The position numbers and the translations under genes were made by a program. A stretch of 64,000 nucleotides of DNA from the NCBI RefSeq assembly GCF_000807675.2, contig NZ_CP019962.1, positions 4,003,157 to 4,067,156 of the forward strand, read 5' to 3'. The notes beneath the pieces are model-generated. The model saw nothing but the letters and a program-made list of their open reading frames with translations, searched no databases and was not told the origin of the DNA. How positions within the stretch are numbered: the first letter of the stretch is position 1; each line of letters begins with the position of its first letter. This stretch comes from Eubacterium limosum. GTDB taxonomy: Bacteria; Bacillota; Clostridia; Eubacteriales; Eubacteriaceae. Of the stretch, positions 56,128 to 64,000 are shown piece by piece.

Positions 56128-57576
56128 ATGAAACTTAACCTTGAAATGATTGCCAATGTTCTTTATAAAGAAAAAATCTTTTTGCATAATAAAAGCAGTC
56201 TTCCTCCCTATCTGAATAAAGAAGATATCTATCAGAATAAAGAGAGCCTATTTCAGTTTCTAAATAACAATTGGTGTCTTACTACACAGGAGGGGACATT
56301 ATCTTTTTACGGACTATCTGATAAACAATGTATCGAATCCGTGTCCAAGGCTTTTGACATTTATTACAACTGGTTCGAAAAAATAGTATACTTTTTATTT
56401 GAAGATAATGACATACAAAGCGTTATCGATGAAACATATACATTATTACGCAATCCTATGTTTTATCTGGATAGCGATTATCGGATCATAGGGATCACGC
56501 TCCAATATTTAAATGACCCAAAACTCGATAAGCACTGGAGTGCTTTACTAAAAAACGGTCATTTTTCTTCCGAATGGCTTTACTATATGGGCAATCGAGA
56601 TAATTATACTGTAAAAAAAATATTAAAAACAGGAGAATACTATACCGAGAGAAACTTCTTTGAATATAACCGTTACTGCGACGATGTTTTTGTGGACGGA
56701 ATACGAACGGGATTTCTCGAAGTTTTAGAATATGAAACTACTTTAAATTTTGGCCACTTTTGTTTGCTGAGGAAACTGACGGATTTGATTAAAATCAAAG
56801 ACAAAGCACATAAAAAGGAGCTCAGCCATTACACAACGTCTAAGCAAATTATTAATATTCTTAATGGAAATATTTATGATAAAAAGCTGGTATCTTATTA
56901 TTTATCTTTAAAGGGATGGCAAGAATGTGATTGTTACGCCGTAGCCGTACTCTCTCCAACACATAGCGAATCGAAAAATTTAAAAGGCATTATTAATAAT
57001 ATAAAAATAATTTTAGAAAAACAGTTTAACAATAAAATTTTATGTATTGAATTTTCTGACAAAATTATATTAATTTTAAACCAAACACTTCTAAATAAAG
57101 ATATTTCCATAAGCTTATCACAAATTGCTCAAACTGAAAAATTATTTTGTGGTGTTAGCAATAAATTTAACGGCTTTTTTCTTTTATTCGATTACTATAC
57201 TCAAGCGATCTCCACAATAAACTATGGAATAAAAACAAGACATGATACTACTTTTTTCTCTTTTTATGATCATGCCGTAAATCTGATTATCGGACATAAC
57301 GATCTGCCTGCTAATATTTCCATGTGCCATCCTGATTCTATTGAGCTAATGAGATATGACAATGAAAACAATACAGATTTTCTATTGACCTTAATCTCTT
57401 ATATCCGCAACAATTGCAACCTGCAAAAAACAGCCTCAAGTCTATTTATTCATAGAAACACCTTAATCTATCGAATGCAAAAAATAAAATCACTTCTTCA
57501 TTACGATTTAGACAATCCTTATACGAAAGAGTACCTCATGATTTCATACCGTATTATACAACAAAATATCAAATAA
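56128..57576 (+). CDS. PucR/CdaR-type transcriptional regulator
   Basis: Protein of 482 residues. The C-terminal HTH of the PucR/CdaR family is clear: YIRNNCNLQKTASSLFIHRNTLIYRMQKIKSLL (about 425-460). The middle has a GGDEF-derived-like segment (about 265-370), and the N-terminal 200 residues are an unrecognised sensor region. Divergent from the UroD/MFS/BCCT genes and the probable regulator of them. AAAAGGAG ribosome site. The coding sequence is notably AT-rich. Confidence 0.85.
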   Translation: MKLNLEMIANVLYKEKIFLHNKSSLPPYLNKEDIYQNKESLFQFLNNNWCLTTQEGTLSFYGLSDKQCIESVSKAFDIYYNWFEKIVYFLFEDNDIQSVIDETYTLLRNPMFYLDSDYRIIGITLQYLNDPKLDKHWSALLKNGHFSSEWLYYMGNRDNYTVKKILKTGEYYTERNFFEYNRYCDDVFVDGIRTGFLEVLEYETTLNFGHFCLLRKLTDLIKIKDKAHKKELSHYTTSKQIINILNGNIYDKKLVSYYLSLKGWQECDCYAVAVLSPTHSESKNLKGIINNIKIILEKQFNNKILCIEFSDKIILILNQTLLNKDISISLSQIAQTEKLFCGVSNKFNGFFLLFDYYTQAISTINYGIKTRHDTTFFSFYDHAVNLIIGHNDLPANISMCHPDSIELMRYDNENNTDFLLTLISYIRNNCNLQKTASSLFIHRNTLIYRMQKIKSLLHYDLDNPYTKEYLMISYRIIQQNIK

Positions 57577-57591
57577 AAAACAGCTTGTATT

Positions 57592-57624
57592 GCAGTGCTC
57601 AAGAAAAACCTGGGCACTGCTTTT
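57592..57624 (+). terminator. terminator of the PucR-type gene
   Basis: Arms GCAGTGC and GCACTGC with a T-run, 16 bases past the stop. Confidence 0.75.
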
Positions 57625-57693
57625 AAAGCTGTCTGTCAATCATACATTAATAATAATCTTTGCTATTTTATGGCTCTCATTACGTTCCCCGAA

Positions 57694-58581
57694 CTATATT
57701 CTTTTGATTCCAAACGTTCCTGGAATTTCGTTGAATGTCTCTATCTCAGACTGGGGCAAAAGCGGTGCATCCCCCATTGGATAAGCGATTCCCAAACCTT
57801 CATATTTTACCTTCCCCAATTTATGGTATGGCAATAAGGATACCTCTGTGATATCTAATTCTGCCAGTTTCTCACATATTCTATGGATATCTTTTTTTGA
57901 TGCGTTAAAACCGGGAATTATTGGAACACGCACCAGTATTTCCTGACCATTTTGTCTTAGCTTTTTTAAATTTTCAGTAATTTGCGCCAAATCTCCCCCA
58001 GTCCATCTCCTGAAAACATTTTTATCCCAGTGCTTATAATCACAGATAAAAAGATTGGTTTTATCCATAGTGACCGCTATATTTTTCCACGGAATGCATA
58101 AGCAGGTTTCTACAGCTGTATGTATTTCTGCCTGCGTGCAATACCCAAACAGCTCATTCACAAAAGCAGGTTCTAAAAGAGACTCGCCGCCACTAACTGT
58201 AACGCCTCCACCGGAATGTTGATAGAAAGCCTGATCTCTTTTTATTATTTCAAAAATTTCTGCTACCGTGCGATCTTCCCCCATCAAAGTCAGTGCTCCT
58301 GAAGGACAACGCTCAACACATAATTTTTGTCGGCATTTTGCACACAATAGAAAATGATTTGTTCTATTTTCCAGTACTAAGCCCTCTGTGCAAGCCTTTT
58401 CGCAAGACCGGCAGCCAATACATTTATTTTTTTCAAAAAATAACTCGGTTTCGCTTTTTTGAGATTCTGGATTACAACACCAGCGGCAGCGCAGAGGGCA
58501 CCCTTTTAAAAAAACAACTGTGCGGATACCCGGTCCGTCATGGACCGAGTATCGCTGTAAATTAAAAATTTTTGTTTTCAT
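57694..58581 (-). CDS. glycyl radical enzyme activase (radical SAM)
   Basis: Protein of 295 residues: radical SAM motif KGCPLRCRWCCNPES (CxxxCxxC, about 27-35), two ferredoxin-type clusters (CIGCRSCEKAC; CAKCRQKLCVERCP), GGGVTVSGGESLLEP and VRVPIIPGFNAS. It generates the glycyl radical on the enzyme encoded eight bases upstream. The ATG at 58581 gives the usual MKTKIFNLQRYSVHDGPGIRT start; the open frame runs further into the previous gene without similarity. Confidence 0.94.
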   Translation of the reverse strand: MKTKIFNLQRYSVHDGPGIRTVVFLKGCPLRCRWCCNPESQKSETELFFEKNKCIGCRSCEKACTEGLVLENRTNHFLLCAKCRQKLCVERCPSGALTLMGEDRTVAEIFEIIKRDQAFYQHSGGGVTVSGGESLLEPAFVNELFGYCTQAEIHTAVETCLCIPWKNIAVTMDKTNLFICDYKHWDKNVFRRWTGGDLAQITENLKKLRQNGQEILVRVPIIPGFNASKKDIHRICEKLAELDITEVSLLPYHKLGKVKYEGLGIAYPMGDAPLLPQSEIETFNEIPGTFGIKRI

Positions 58582-58588
58582 AATAAAC

Positions 58589-60973
58589 CTATAACTCAAA
58601 TTGTGTACGCGCAATGATGTCTTCCTGAAGTTCACTGTTTAAAGATGTAAATAACGCGCTGTAACCAGCGACCCGCACCATAAGGTCTGCATAATTCTCA
58701 GGGTGCTTCTGGGCATCCCGCAACGTTTCATTCGATAAGACATTATACTGCGAATGCCAGCATTTTAAATCTCCTGACGCACGTAAAACCGCTGCAAATT
58801 TTGCTTCTTCTTCGCGGGTTTGCAAAGTTGCCGGATTAATACGAATGTTTAAAAGCTGTCCTCCTGTAAACAACTCATTGGAAAGCTTTCCGACTGACTG
58901 AAAAATAGCCGTAAGGCCATTTTTTAATGTATTTCGCGATGGGGATACACCTTCTGCAGTAGGCTCCCCTGCCTTTCTGCCATCAGGTGTAGCGCCGACG
59001 GATGCCCCGCAAGGAATATTGGCTGTAATTGTTACCGTAGAGCTTGTATAACAACAGCCGATGGGGCCTTTACCGTCTCTCAACGTTTTATATTTTGAAA
59101 TCTCTGTTACATAATAATCAGACAATTCTTTTGTGATCTCATCGACCGTATCTACATCATTGCCATATTTTTCTGCCCCATTCAGTAAAAGCGTTCTTAT
59201 AAACTCGCCACCTTCTTCTTCAAAATTTGTTTTAAGCGCGTGACTAAGCGCCTGTGGTGTAATTCTTTTTTCCTCAAACACCAGTTTCTGGATGGCATAC
59301 ACTGCATTACCCACATTCGGAATACCCACAAGGGTACCGCTGATCATGTCATAAATGGTTCCACCCTCCTTAATACTTTTCCCTCTGTTTAAGCAGTCCT
59401 GCACCAGCAAAGAACAAAACGCATCCGGCACTAAAGCATTCATTGCCATTTCGTTTATATTGTCTGCAATAACATGGAGCTTCATATAATGTTCAATTGC
59501 TTTCTGATAGCCATTTTTAATTTGTTCAATGGTCGTACATTCTTCCAAAAGTGTTAAACCGTCCATAATTTTTTGTCCACTTTTACGGTCAATACCTCCA
59601 TCTAAAACAATTTCAAGAATACGCAGTAAATTAATTTTACTCTTTCCATTCGCTCTATAGCCCCATTTTCCCGGCACTTGAACCTCTGTACAGCCCATTG
59701 TAGAATAATTGACGGCGTCTTCTGGTAATACTCCACGATGCAGCAGAGATGGAATAATCACCTGATCATTGACAAATGACGGCATGCCGAGTCCTTTTTT
59801 CACTATTTTTACAGCATGGTTCAAAAAATCATCGGGTGTTCCTTCATGTATACGTATATAAATATTAGGTTCCGGAAGCCTTATCTCTTCCAGCATATCA
59901 AGACACATCCACGAGAGTGTATTAACTGCGTCGCTTCCATCGCTCTTTTGCCCGCCCAAACATATATTTTGATAGGTAGGGTAACCCAGCTGGGTCTGTG
60001 TTGTTTTCCATGATCGCAATTTATTGTTGCCAAAAACTTTCAAGTAAAAGCATCCCAGCAATTCTTCTGCTTCCGTCTGTGTCAATATATTATTTTCAAT
60101 ATCTTTCTTGTAAAAAGGATATAAATACTGATCAAAACGGCCAAAGGACAACGAGTGTCCGTTAGACTCAATATGGAGAATAACCTGAACAAACCATACA
60201 CACTGAAGCGCTTCCGCAAAGGATTCGGGAGGACGATGAAGTAATGCATCACAACGTTTTGAAATGTCTTTTAATTCAGAGCTGCGCACTGAACCTTCAC
60301 ATCTTTTCTGTTGTTCTATGGCCAGATCCCGATAACGCGCAATAAAATCGAAGCAGCCCTTTAAGATGGATTCACAAGCGCGATAGAAGGTGAATTTTTC
60401 AAGATCTTTTGGCTCCGTTAATACAAGATTGCCGATAAGCGTCTTAACCCTTGAATACAATCCTGAAAAACCACATTCTAATACCATTTCATAATCTGGG
60501 ATTATATGGCCTTCTCCTGACGTAATATTTCCCTGCCAGCCCAGTACCCCAATTTTTATATCTTCTAAAACAGCTTCAGGCTGCATGGCTGTCGCTCTTG
60601 CTTTTAAGGTTTTATCTTTCCACCAAGGCAGCACTTGCCTTAGTTTTTCTTTATCCTCCTTCTTTATGATAAAGCGGTCACTTGTCCTGTGTTCAAAATC
60701 TTCCATTTCACTTAATACGAACTCATAGTCATACTCTGGAAATAAAGGCGCTGCCCTGGGTACACGCGCCTGGTTCCCCACCAGAAGCTCATCATCACCA
60801 ATATAAATCTGCATGCCACTTAGAACATCCGCCAATGCTTTTGCGCGTTTTTCAACAATTGGATATTTCTCATATTTTTGATAAGCCTCTGTTAATAACA
60901 AGCACCGATCCACACAAATTTCCGGTACCCGATCAATCAAATCTGAACGAATACGTTTAAAACGCTCCCTCAC
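58589..60973 (-). CDS. glycyl radical enzyme, eliminase/dehydratase type, substrate unknown
   Basis: Protein of 794 residues. The glycyl radical motif RVAGYSALF lies near the C-terminus (Gly770), and the active-site cysteine motif is MGCTEVQVPGKWGY (Cys428, Glu430). The Cys-x-Glu pair is the mark of dehydratases and lyases (glycerol, propanediol, choline, isethionate types) and excludes pyruvate formate-lyase, which has adjacent cysteines. However, GCTE followed by PGKWGYRANGK is not the glycerol or choline signature (GCVEP). The neighbours (kinase, DeoR regulator) suggest a polyol-like substrate. GTG start with a GAGGGGGAG site. Confidence 0.9.
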   Translation of the reverse strand: MRERFKRIRSDLIDRVPEICVDRCLLLTEAYQKYEKYPIVEKRAKALADVLSGMQIYIGDDELLVGNQARVPRAAPLFPEYDYEFVLSEMEDFEHRTSDRFIIKKEDKEKLRQVLPWWKDKTLKARATAMQPEAVLEDIKIGVLGWQGNITSGEGHIIPDYEMVLECGFSGLYSRVKTLIGNLVLTEPKDLEKFTFYRACESILKGCFDFIARYRDLAIEQQKRCEGSVRSSELKDISKRCDALLHRPPESFAEALQCVWFVQVILHIESNGHSLSFGRFDQYLYPFYKKDIENNILTQTEAEELLGCFYLKVFGNNKLRSWKTTQTQLGYPTYQNICLGGQKSDGSDAVNTLSWMCLDMLEEIRLPEPNIYIRIHEGTPDDFLNHAVKIVKKGLGMPSFVNDQVIIPSLLHRGVLPEDAVNYSTMGCTEVQVPGKWGYRANGKSKINLLRILEIVLDGGIDRKSGQKIMDGLTLLEECTTIEQIKNGYQKAIEHYMKLHVIADNINEMAMNALVPDAFCSLLVQDCLNRGKSIKEGGTIYDMISGTLVGIPNVGNAVYAIQKLVFEEKRITPQALSHALKTNFEEEGGEFIRTLLLNGAEKYGNDVDTVDEITKELSDYYVTEISKYKTLRDGKGPIGCCYTSSTVTITANIPCGASVGATPDGRKAGEPTAEGVSPSRNTLKNGLTAIFQSVGKLSNELFTGGQLLNIRINPATLQTREEEAKFAAVLRASGDLKCWHSQYNVLSNETLRDAQKHPENYADLMVRVAGYSALFTSLNSELQEDIIARTQFEL

Positions 60974-61000
60974 TTTCTCCCCCTCCTCTATGCTTTTTAT

Positions 61001-62482
61001 TTAATGTTTAATCCAGTTTAGTGAACGTGTAACTGCTTCTTTCCAGATTTTATATTCTTCTTCACGCCGACGGCTATCCATATTCGGCGTAAAGACTGCA
61101 TCTGAAGCCATCACCCCTTCTACTTCATCTAAAGTAATATCTCCCATGTACATCGCCGCCATCAAAGCGGCGCCTAAACTTGTCGCCTCCACACTTTCTG
61201 GTCTTAAAACAGAGGCATTACAGTAATCAGCAATCATCTGTGCCAGTAAATTATTTTCTGATGCACCTCCATCAATTTTGATTTCTGATATTTCAATTCC
61301 CTGATCAACCACAATATTCAAAATGTCCTTAATCCTGAAAGCTATCGCCTCCAAAGTTGCCCTTGCAATATGAGCTTCTGTTGTTCCTCGGGTAATCCCT
61401 ATAATAAGGCCACGCGCAAAGGGATCCTGATACGGTGTAATAAGACCAATTAATCCTGGGACAAAATAAACACCATTTGTATCTTCAACCGAAGCGGCCA
61501 GGGCTTCTATATCGCTTGACTTTTGTATGAACTTCACTCCATCACGCAGCCACTGCACTGCAGAACCGGTTACTGCCGCAAAGCCTTCAACCGCATACGT
61601 GGTTGTATCACCTAATTTCCAGCCAACCAGTGTATCCACCCCTCCATGAGATGTTGTAAAAGTTGTCCCGATATTAATATCTAAAAAACTGCCAGTGCCA
61701 TTTGTACATTTAACACTGCCTGGCTTAATGCATCCCTGAGCAAAAAGAGCCGACTGCTGATCTGCGATGACTCCGGTAATGGGAATAGGCGCTCCAAAAA
61801 CATCTGTCATTCCATAATCATCAGACTCTGATTTTATCTTCGGGAATACCGATTCTGGCACTCCTACATAGTCAAAAAGCCTGCTGAACCATTTCTCATT
61901 TTTTATGTCCATGCACCCACTGCTTGAAGCGTTAGAAAAGCTGGTCGCGTGGACTTTTCCCCCTGTCAGTTTCCACACCAGCCATGTATCAATCGTACCA
62001 AAAATCGCCTCACCGCTTTCTACTTTTTCGCGCGCGCCCCCTACGTTATCCAAAAACCATTTTAAAAACAAAACATCCAAATGGGGCGTAACATTTTTTC
62101 CAGAAACCTCGAGCAGTTCGTCAAAAAATTCTGATTCTCTAATCGCATTACTCGCTTCCCCCATACGTGAGTCTTGCCAGACTAAAGCATGATAAAGCGG
62201 CTCCCCTGTTTTTTTATCCCATAACAAAGCGGTGTTTCTCTGGTTTGTGATTCCAATACAACGAATATCGGAAGCCGATAAAGAAGCTTTTTCAATCGCG
62301 TTTTGGCACATTTTAACACTTTTTTCATAGATTTCCATCGCATCATGCTCAACCATATTTTCATTTGGCGTATACTGTATAAATTCGTCGTAGGATTGAG
62401 CGATTGGCTGAAAATTATCGTCAAAAATAATAGCTCTTGTCCCCGTGGTCCCCTCATCAATAACCATTATATATTGTTTCAT
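61001..62482 (-). CDS. FGGY-family kinase, glycerol kinase-like
   Basis: Protein of 493 residues with the FGGY fold: DEGTTGTRAIIFD, NQRNTALLWDKKTGEPLYHALVWQDSR, GTIDTWLVWKLTGG, ITGVIADQQSALF, CTNGTGSFLDIN, KIDGGASENNLLAQ and EATSLGAALMA. Overall closest to glycerol kinase, but two glycerol contacts of GlpK look changed: NQRE becomes NQRN, and the PYFS tyrosine segment becomes PHLD. The WQD and DQQ segments remain. It may phosphorylate another polyol or a product of the glycyl radical pathway. 27 bases before the glycyl radical enzyme, same operon. Ribosome site AAGAGGAG. Confidence 0.85.
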   Translation of the reverse strand: MKQYIMVIDEGTTGTRAIIFDDNFQPIAQSYDEFIQYTPNENMVEHDAMEIYEKSVKMCQNAIEKASLSASDIRCIGITNQRNTALLWDKKTGEPLYHALVWQDSRMGEASNAIRESEFFDELLEVSGKNVTPHLDVLFLKWFLDNVGGAREKVESGEAIFGTIDTWLVWKLTGGKVHATSFSNASSSGCMDIKNEKWFSRLFDYVGVPESVFPKIKSESDDYGMTDVFGAPIPITGVIADQQSALFAQGCIKPGSVKCTNGTGSFLDINIGTTFTTSHGGVDTLVGWKLGDTTTYAVEGFAAVTGSAVQWLRDGVKFIQKSSDIEALAASVEDTNGVYFVPGLIGLITPYQDPFARGLIIGITRGTTEAHIARATLEAIAFRIKDILNIVVDQGIEISEIKIDGGASENNLLAQMIADYCNASVLRPESVEATSLGAALMAAMYMGDITLDEVEGVMASDAVFTPNMDSRRREEEYKIWKEAVTRSLNWIKH

Positions 62483-62586
62483 TTTTTACTCCTCTTAAAA
62501 TCATATTTACCCTTTGCTAAATTAATCAACAATTTTCACGTGCACGTTTTTTCTTTTTTTTACTTTATAATGCATTATTTAACTTT

Positions 62587-62614
62587 ATTATACTTGTTTA
62601 TACGTTTTTGTCAA
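62587..62614 (-). promoter_or_regulatory. promoter of the kinase-glycyl radical enzyme operon
   Basis: On the minus strand TTGACA (62614-62609), 16-base spacer, TATAAT (62592-62587). A palindrome ACGTGCACGT lies downstream at 62538-62547, inside the leader, where a repressor could act. Confidence 0.75.
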
Positions 62615-62660
62615 TAAAAAAATTCCCATTTGTACACATTCGTGTATAAATGGGAAAAAA
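62615..62660 (-). terminator. terminator of the DeoR-type gene
   Basis: Arms TTCCCATTT and AAATGGGAA flanked by T- and A-runs, directly after the regulator stop; it insulates the regulator from the kinase operon. Confidence 0.8.
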
Positions 62661-63425
62661 CTAGATGATTTCAATATCATTTAATTCTGCAAATTCCCGA
62701 TACATGTCCGGAAACTCATCATCAACGATCAATGCGTCAAAAGCCTCTAATTCGACCACGCGCCCTAAAGAGACTTTACCAAATTTTGAAGAATCTGCAA
62801 TGAGGTATTTCTGCTGACTGATATCCAGCAGGCTGCGAAGCACGGATATTTCTTCAATAAACGGATGTGTAATTCCATTATTAATGGATACGCATAAAAT
62901 ACCAAAAAATATTTTATTGGCACTTAATTGCCGAATCGTGTCTTCTGCCAAATCTCCATAAAACATACCAGACAAAGGCCTGTATTTACCGCCTGGCATG
63001 TAAAGATTAATAAAAGGCTTTGTTGTTGCTTTAGCAGCGATCGTTAGTGATTGTGTTATTAAATTTATGGATTCCAGATCTCCAAGATCTTCTAAAATCA
63101 ACTCAGCTGTTACGCCATTATTTAAAACAATCGTATCCCCATTATCAATCAGAGCTGCTGCTTTTTTGGCAATCATTTTTTTCTTTTCCAAATTGACCAT
63201 CCGTTTTTCTAAAGGGTCAATTTCAATCACACCACTGGCTTTTTCCTTTTTATAATAAGCTCCGCCATAAATTACATGAATATCATAATCCTTTGCCAGT
63301 TCCTTCAAATCCCTGCGAATTGTCGTTGCATCAACATTGAATATATCAACAAGTTCAGCTACCTTTACGCTGCCCGTTTGGGTTAACATCTCTAATATCT
63401 TTTGGCGTCGTTCAACATATAACAT
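62661..63425 (-). CDS. DeoR-family transcriptional regulator
   Basis: Protein of 254 residues: N-terminal HTH (ERRQKILEMLTQTGSVKVAELVDIFNVDATTIRRDLKEL) and the DeoR sugar-phosphate sensor domain (ALIDNGDTIVLNNGVTAELILEDL, INLITQSL, YLIADSSKFGKVSLGRV). GlpR-like in layout; probably represses the kinase/glycyl radical enzyme operon that follows on the same strand. Confidence 0.9.
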   Translation of the reverse strand: MLYVERRQKILEMLTQTGSVKVAELVDIFNVDATTIRRDLKELAKDYDIHVIYGGAYYKKEKASGVIEIDPLEKRMVNLEKKKMIAKKAAALIDNGDTIVLNNGVTAELILEDLGDLESINLITQSLTIAAKATTKPFINLYMPGGKYRPLSGMFYGDLAEDTIRQLSANKIFFGILCVSINNGITHPFIEEISVLRSLLDISQQKYLIADSSKFGKVSLGRVVELEAFDALIVDDEFPDMYREFAELNDIEII

Positions 63426-63483
63426 TTTTTTCCTTCCCGTAAAATAAAGTTTTTAATTAAACAGTGCACTATTTCGATTTTAG

Positions 63484-63549
63484 AAAAAACCGCCATAAAT
63501 CGTCACTTTAAACTTCTCAAAAGCCAAAGCCGTATTTATGGCGGTTTTT
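63484..63549 (-). terminator. terminator of tsf
   Basis: Arms AAAACCGCCATAAAT and ATTTATGGCGGTTTT separated by a loop of about 33 bases, with T-runs on both strands. It lies 27 bases past the tsf stop, so tsf does not read through to pyrH. Confidence 0.8.
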
Positions 63550-63575
63550 ATATTTTTAAATAATTTTATTATTCT

Positions 63576-64000
63576 TTATTTCATCTGTGCAGCTACTTCT
63601 TCCGCAAAGTTTTCCTGTTTCTTTTCAATCCCTTCGCCTAACTGGAAGCGGGCAAAGCGTCTGATTTTTACATTTTCACCGATTGTCATGATCTGTTCTT
63701 TGACAAGATCTTCAATGGTGATATCTGGGTTTTTAACAAAAGGTTGTTCTAACAGGCAGATTTCTTTATAAAATTTACCGATACGGCCTTCAACCATTTT
63801 GTCGACAATTTTTTCTGGCTTGCCTTCATTTAATGCCTGATGTTTCAGGATTTCTTTTTCATGTTCAACTTCTGCTTCTGGCACTTCTTCTTTAGAAACA
63901 TAGGTTGGGTTAGCAGCTGCAATGTGCATTGCAACGTCTTTAGCAAAAGCTTTGAAGCCATCGGTTTTAGCAACGAAATCTGTTTCACAGTTAATTTCTA
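63576..64000 (-). CDS. tsf: elongation factor Ts, 5' part beyond the window
   Basis: The open frame continues past the window edge; the visible 141 residues begin at [30 protein letters not shown], which is the core of EF-Ts, and end with [30 protein letters not shown]-Ts recycles EF-Tu-GDP. The N-terminal Tu-binding domain lies outside. Its usual downstream neighbour pyrH is 16 kb away. Confidence 0.95.
   Translation of the reverse strand, partial: EINCETDFVAKTDGFKAFAKDVAMHIAAANPTYVSKEEVPEAEVEHEKEILKHQALNEGKPEKIVDKMVEGRIGKFYKEICLLEQPFVKNPDITIEDLVKEQIMTIGENVKIRRFARFQLGEGIEKKQENFAEEVAAQMK

Noticed and set aside
58589-60973. Pyruvate formate-lyase or choline trimethylamine-lyase
   Set aside because: PFL needs adjacent cysteines at the active site and here there is Cys-x-Glu; CutC has GCVEP and different flanks. 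The BCCT gene nearby is in another operon.

Overview
The window looks like the chromosome of an anaerobic Clostridia acetogen. It carries non-pyrrolysine MttB-family methyltransferases with a corrinoid protein, BCCT-type betaine/carnitine transporters, a glycyl radical enzyme, a probable selenium-dependent molybdenum hydroxylase and low-GC Firmicutes promoters. This combination fits the Eubacterium limosum/callanderi group; that placement is an inference from gene content, not a database match.

Layout. (1) 51-9567: a purine/urate-type catabolic cluster (YheO-like regulator, ssnA, ygfK, hydA, and on the opposite strand a fused FeS/molybdopterin xanthine dehydrogenase-like enzyme). (2) 9855-20685: single genes and small units: a cytoplasmic-looking ricin-B lectin with a histone-H1-like tail, a copA-csoR copper unit with a recognisable operator, glutaminase, a double-winged-helix GntR regulator, a REC/HD-GYP/PAS/GGDEF cyclic-di-GMP protein, a flavodoxin-like reductase and a GNAT enzyme. 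(3) 20707-28687: a methylated-amine island on the minus strand: corrinoid protein, two overlapping GntR regulators, two MttB-family methyltransferases, an MFS carrier and a BCCT carrier. (4) 28798-29985: a PNPOx-like flavoprotein and a decayed IS200/IS605 element. (5) 30043-38231: a sugar-alcohol system with a glucitol-type PTS (IIA, IIB, IIC, GutM), its own HPr, a SAF-domain dehydrogenase, YjbQ, a TIM paralogue, a class II aldolase and a divergent SorC-type regulator; the substrate is not evident. (6) 38271-47387: core translation genes (ribF, truB, nrnA, rbfA, infB, rnpM, nusA, rimP, frr, pyrH). (7) 47672-63425: about 16 kb of accessory genes lying between pyrH and tsf, which are neighbours in most bacteria. 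(8) 63576-64000: the 3' part of tsf, cut by the window edge.

The accessory block of part 7 holds a P-type ATPase, an island with two UroD-fold (MtaA/MtvB-like) enzymes, BCCT and MFS carriers and a divergent PucR-type regulator, and a glycyl radical enzyme/activase pair with an atypical FGGY kinase and a DeoR regulator. Each UroD-fold gene is followed by a tiny gene of exactly 45 codons; the two products look related (FVFGLF and FVWMLF at the same residues, 39-44). These microproteins, the uncharacterised sugar-alcohol PTS operon and the glycyl radical cluster are the best candidates for undescribed biology here. Function calls are from reading motifs by eye; no searches were run.
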